From an uncultured Prevotellaceae bacterium (GTDB lineage Bacteria > Bacteroidota > Bacteroidia > Bacteroidales > Bacteroidaceae): a DNA stretch of 64,000 bases. The translations under genes were made by a program, and so were the position numbers. The stretch covers positions 1 to 64,000 of the forward strand of contig CADAKX010000003.1 in NCBI GenBank assembly GCA_902788605.1, given 5' to 3'. Position 1 is the first letter of the stretch. Each line of letters begins with the position of its first letter. The notes below the pieces were generated by a model that was given only the letters and a program-made list of their open reading frames with translations, was not told the origin of the DNA and did no database searches. Below, in pieces: positions 61,764-64,000 of this stretch.

Positions 61764-62624
61764 ATGAAATACTACGAAGTAAATTTCAACATCGCAGCAC
61801 CCGAAGAGCTGATGCAGGATGCGCGTGATATACTCTCGGCACTGGCTGGAGAGGCTGGATTCGAGACGTTTGAAGACGCGGATGAGGGCGTCAAGGGTTA
61901 CGTGCAGCAGACACTTTTCAATGAGGATCTGCTGAAGACGCTGATGGATGACTTCCCCCTACCCTCTTGCTCCGTTTCCTTTACAACGCAGGAGGCTGAG
62001 GACAAGGATTGGAACGAGCAGTGGGAACAGCAGGGGTTTGAGCCGATTGTGGTCAACGACACGCTGGTGATTCACGACGGACGCCATCTGCCATCTGACA
62101 TCCATCCTCAGACATCCATCGAGATTGACGCTCATCTGGCCTTCGGCACAGGCACCCACGAGACCACCCGCATGATGGTCAGTCAGCTGATGTCCCTGCC
62201 TCTCGATGGCAAGCGCATTCTAGACTGCGGCACGGGTACGGGCATCCTGGGCATCGCGGCCCTGAAACTGGGCGCCAGCAAGGCCGTGGGCTACGACATC
62301 GATGAATGGAGTGCCGACAACGCACGCCATAATGCGGTGATCAACAGGGTCGACGACAGATTTACCTCGCTCCTGGGCGATGCCACTATATTAAAAGAGG
62401 TGGAGGGTACGTTTGACGTGGTGCTGGCCAATATCAACCGCAACATCCTCTTGGCCGATATGGAGGCCTTCGCAAAGAAAATGGCACCCCACTCCACCCT
62501 GCTGCTCAGCGGATTCTATCAGCAGGATATCCCCATGCTCGAAGAGAAAGCCACCTCGCTGGGACTCACAAAGAAAGCCCAGAAGCACGATGGCGACTGG
62601 GCTTGCTTGATGTTTGAGTGCTGA
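61764..62624 (+). CDS. prmA: ribosomal protein L11 methyltransferase
   Basis: 286 residues. AFGTGTHETTRMM, then the SAM site DCGTGTGILGIAALKLGA and DVVLANINRNIL are the PrmA motifs. It trimethylates L11. The last codons are part of a CTGTCAG word repeat (62618-62660), so the repeat overlaps the stop codon. Confidence 0.94.
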   Translation: MKYYEVNFNIAAPEELMQDARDILSALAGEAGFETFEDADEGVKGYVQQTLFNEDLLKTLMDDFPLPSCSVSFTTQEAEDKDWNEQWEQQGFEPIVVNDTLVIHDGRHLPSDIHPQTSIEIDAHLAFGTGTHETTRMMVSQLMSLPLDGKRILDCGTGTGILGIAALKLGASKAVGYDIDEWSADNARHNAVINRVDDRFTSLLGDATILKEVEGTFDVVLANINRNILLADMEAFAKKMAPHSTLLLSGFYQQDIPMLEEKATSLGLTKKAQKHDGDWACLMFEC

Positions 62625-62660
62625 CGCTGACAGTGCTGACAGTGACAGCGGGCATTTATT
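62618..62660 (-). repeat. CTGTCAG word repeat, copy 4 (minus orientation)
   Basis: GTGCTGACGCTGACAGTGCT, then GACAGTGACAGCGGGCATTT. It lies between the convergent 3' ends of prmA and atpG and overlaps the prmA stop. Confidence 0.85.
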
Positions 62661-62667
62661 TCCAAAA

Positions 62668-63636
62668 TTAGTTGTTCACCGAACCTCCAACGATGTCGAG
62701 CAGTTCGCTGGTGATGGCCTGCTGGCGACTCTTGTTGTACTGCAGGTTCAACTGGCGCAGCAACTCGTCGGCATTGTCCGTAGCGGTCTGCATGGCCACC
62801 ATGCGGGCAGCATGCTCCGAAGCGACGCTGTCGAGCAGGGCCGTATAGATCATCAGGTGGGCCAACTTGGGCAGCAACTTGGTGAGCACACTGGTCATGT
62901 CGGGCTCTACGATGAAGTTGTCGTTCAGGGGCTTCACCTCGTCTTCCTTCACCTCCCGCTGCTTGCGATTGCGCTTCAGGTAGTCCTGAGCCTTTTTGGT
63001 GATGACGGTCGACGTCAGGTCACGCTCGTGGTCACGCTCCAACTCGCTCTCCACATCGATGGGCAGGAAAGTCTTGTGGGTCAGAATCTGAGAACCGGCA
63101 CTCTTGAAGTGGTGGTAGATCAGTTCTACCCTGTCCACCTCGCCCTCGGCAAACCTGCGCCCCAGCTCCATGGCCAGGTCGATACACTGCTTCACGTTGG
63201 GCTTGTCCACCAGGTCGCTATAGTCACCCTTGACGTTGAAACCCATCTTCTGAGCCTTCTCGGCCACCTTGCGCCCCACGGGATAGATGTCCACGCTGTC
63301 TGGGCCAATGGCTTCCGAGAGCTCATTGACGGCATGCAGCATCATGCGGATGACGTTGGCATTGAAACCACCGCACAGCGACGAGTTGCTCGAGAACACC
63401 ACCAGAGCCACACGCTTCACCGGGCGCTCCTGATCATAGATGGTCTGAGCACCAGCCTCGGCTGCGAGAAACGACTTGAGGATATGCTCCAGCAGGGTCT
63501 CATAGGGCAGCATATTCTGGATGGCCACCTGCGCGTGGTGCAGCTTACTCGAAGCCACCATCTTCATAGCCGACGTGATCTTTCGAGTAGAATTGACTGA
63601 GGCTATGCGGCCTTTAATTTCTTTCAGGCTAGGCAT
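62668..63636 (-). CDS. atpG: ATP synthase F1 gamma subunit
   Basis: 322 residues. MPSLKEIKGRIASVNSTRKI at the start and SEHAARMVAMQTATDNADEL near the end are the two rotor helices. It is about 30 residues longer than typical gamma, the extra being a charged insert (KKAQDYLKRNRKQREVKEDE). It follows atpA after six bases, as in standard atp operons. Confidence 0.95.
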   Translation of the reverse strand: MPSLKEIKGRIASVNSTRKITSAMKMVASSKLHHAQVAIQNMLPYETLLEHILKSFLAAEAGAQTIYDQERPVKRVALVVFSSNSSLCGGFNANVIRMMLHAVNELSEAIGPDSVDIYPVGRKVAEKAQKMGFNVKGDYSDLVDKPNVKQCIDLAMELGRRFAEGEVDRVELIYHHFKSAGSQILTHKTFLPIDVESELERDHERDLTSTVITKKAQDYLKRNRKQREVKEDEVKPLNDNFIVEPDMTSVLTKLLPKLAHLMIYTALLDSVASEHAARMVAMQTATDNADELLRQLNLQYNKSRQQAITSELLDIVGGSVNN

Positions 63637-63642
63637 AGGCTA

Positions 63643-64000
63643 TCAGGCTTTATACGTTCCTGCGATATCGGCCATCACCTGCTCGATGGTGTCGGTGGTG
63701 GCATCGTCAATCTTGCCGCTGGCCAGCGTCTCGATAACCTCGGGATGGGCTGAGCGCAACTTGTCAAGGAACTGATCCTGACACTGGCGTACCTTGTCGA
63801 TGGGCACCTGGCGCATCAGGCCGTGCACACCGCAATACAAAATGGCCACCTGCTCGCCTACGGGCATTGGGCTGTACTGGGGCTGAATCAACAACTGGTT
63901 GTTCTTACGGCCACGGTCCAGCGTCATGGCTGTCACGGCGTCCATATCGCTCGAGAACTTCGAGAAAGCCTCCAACTCACGATACTGAGCCTGGTCAATC
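63643..64000 (-). CDS. atpA: ATP synthase F1 alpha subunit, C-terminal part
   Basis: Only the last 119 codons are in the window. AQYRELEAFSKFSSDMDAVT and GRKNNQLLIQPQYSPMPVGE are the conserved C-terminal alpha-subunit sequence. The gene continues beyond the window edge. Confidence 0.95.
   Translation of the reverse strand, partial: IDQAQYRELEAFSKFSSDMDAVTAMTLDRGRKNNQLLIQPQYSPMPVGEQVAILYCGVHGLMRQVPIDKVRQCQDQFLDKLRSAHPEVIETLASGKIDDATTDTIEQVMADIAGTYKA

Overview
The window looks like a chromosomal segment of a Bacteroidota bacterium, most likely a Prevotella-type (Prevotellaceae) gut or rumen organism. The evidence is the promoter style (a -7 box TAnnTTTG in front of most operons, few Shine-Dalgarno sites), Bacteroidota-specific small genes (smalltalk, DUF4248, DUF4295), a Na+-NQR operon, BT4734/VirE-like (DUF3987) replication genes, a GH95 fucosidase, a BspA-like leucine-rich protein, and secreted proteins ending in the IYxxDGR...GxYIxNGKKVVK tail.

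Layout. 1-4.3 kb: a phage P5-like muralytic protein, an L-cysteine desulfidase-type enzyme and a secreted M6 metalloprotease. 4.4-14.8 kb: the most striking block. A one-helix membrane protein is followed by eleven small genes whose products carry leaders ending in Gly-Gly (one in Gly-Ala) and short variable tails. Behind them lies a complete export line: an NHLM-type HlyD adaptor, a C39-peptidase ABC transporter, a second ABC transporter without peptidase, a lipoprotein adaptor and a TolC-like channel. No tailoring enzyme is visible, so the peptides may be exported unmodified. 15-16 kb: M15 peptidase, holin-like and smalltalk lysis-type module.

16-28.4 kb: a defence island. It holds a type III restriction-modification pair with a long structured leader, an outer membrane protein bracketed by 34-bp repeats, an ECF sigma factor with a membrane partner, a DUF3800 protein, and a four-gene operon (AAA ATPase, RloB-like protein fused to a winged helix, two unrecognised proteins). 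Three candidate small RNAs lie between these genes. A 100-bp repeat sits beyond the promoters of both the R-M operon and the DUF3800 gene.

28.4-33 kb and 54.4-58.2 kb: two separate loci with DUF3987/VirE-like proteins. Locus A has a split primase, DUF4248 and HU-like protein; locus B has the fused 766-residue form. Both are bordered by arrays of very short tandem words (7-9 bp) repeated in inverted orientation. The words differ between arrays but the architecture is the same. Palindromic GC-rich REP-like elements interrupt coding sequences in frame in three genes.

33-54.4 kb and 58.8-64 kb: mostly housekeeping. GH95, a kelch/LRR protein, three tRNAs, TamB, nqrABCDEF, a sugar kinase-nucleotidyltransferase fusion, map, tsaD, pncC, rpmB-rpmG-DUF4295, a FadL-like protein, a Trp/Tyr-rich secreted protein, prmA, atpG and the 3' part of atpA. 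All identifications come from reading motifs by eye; no database search was run.
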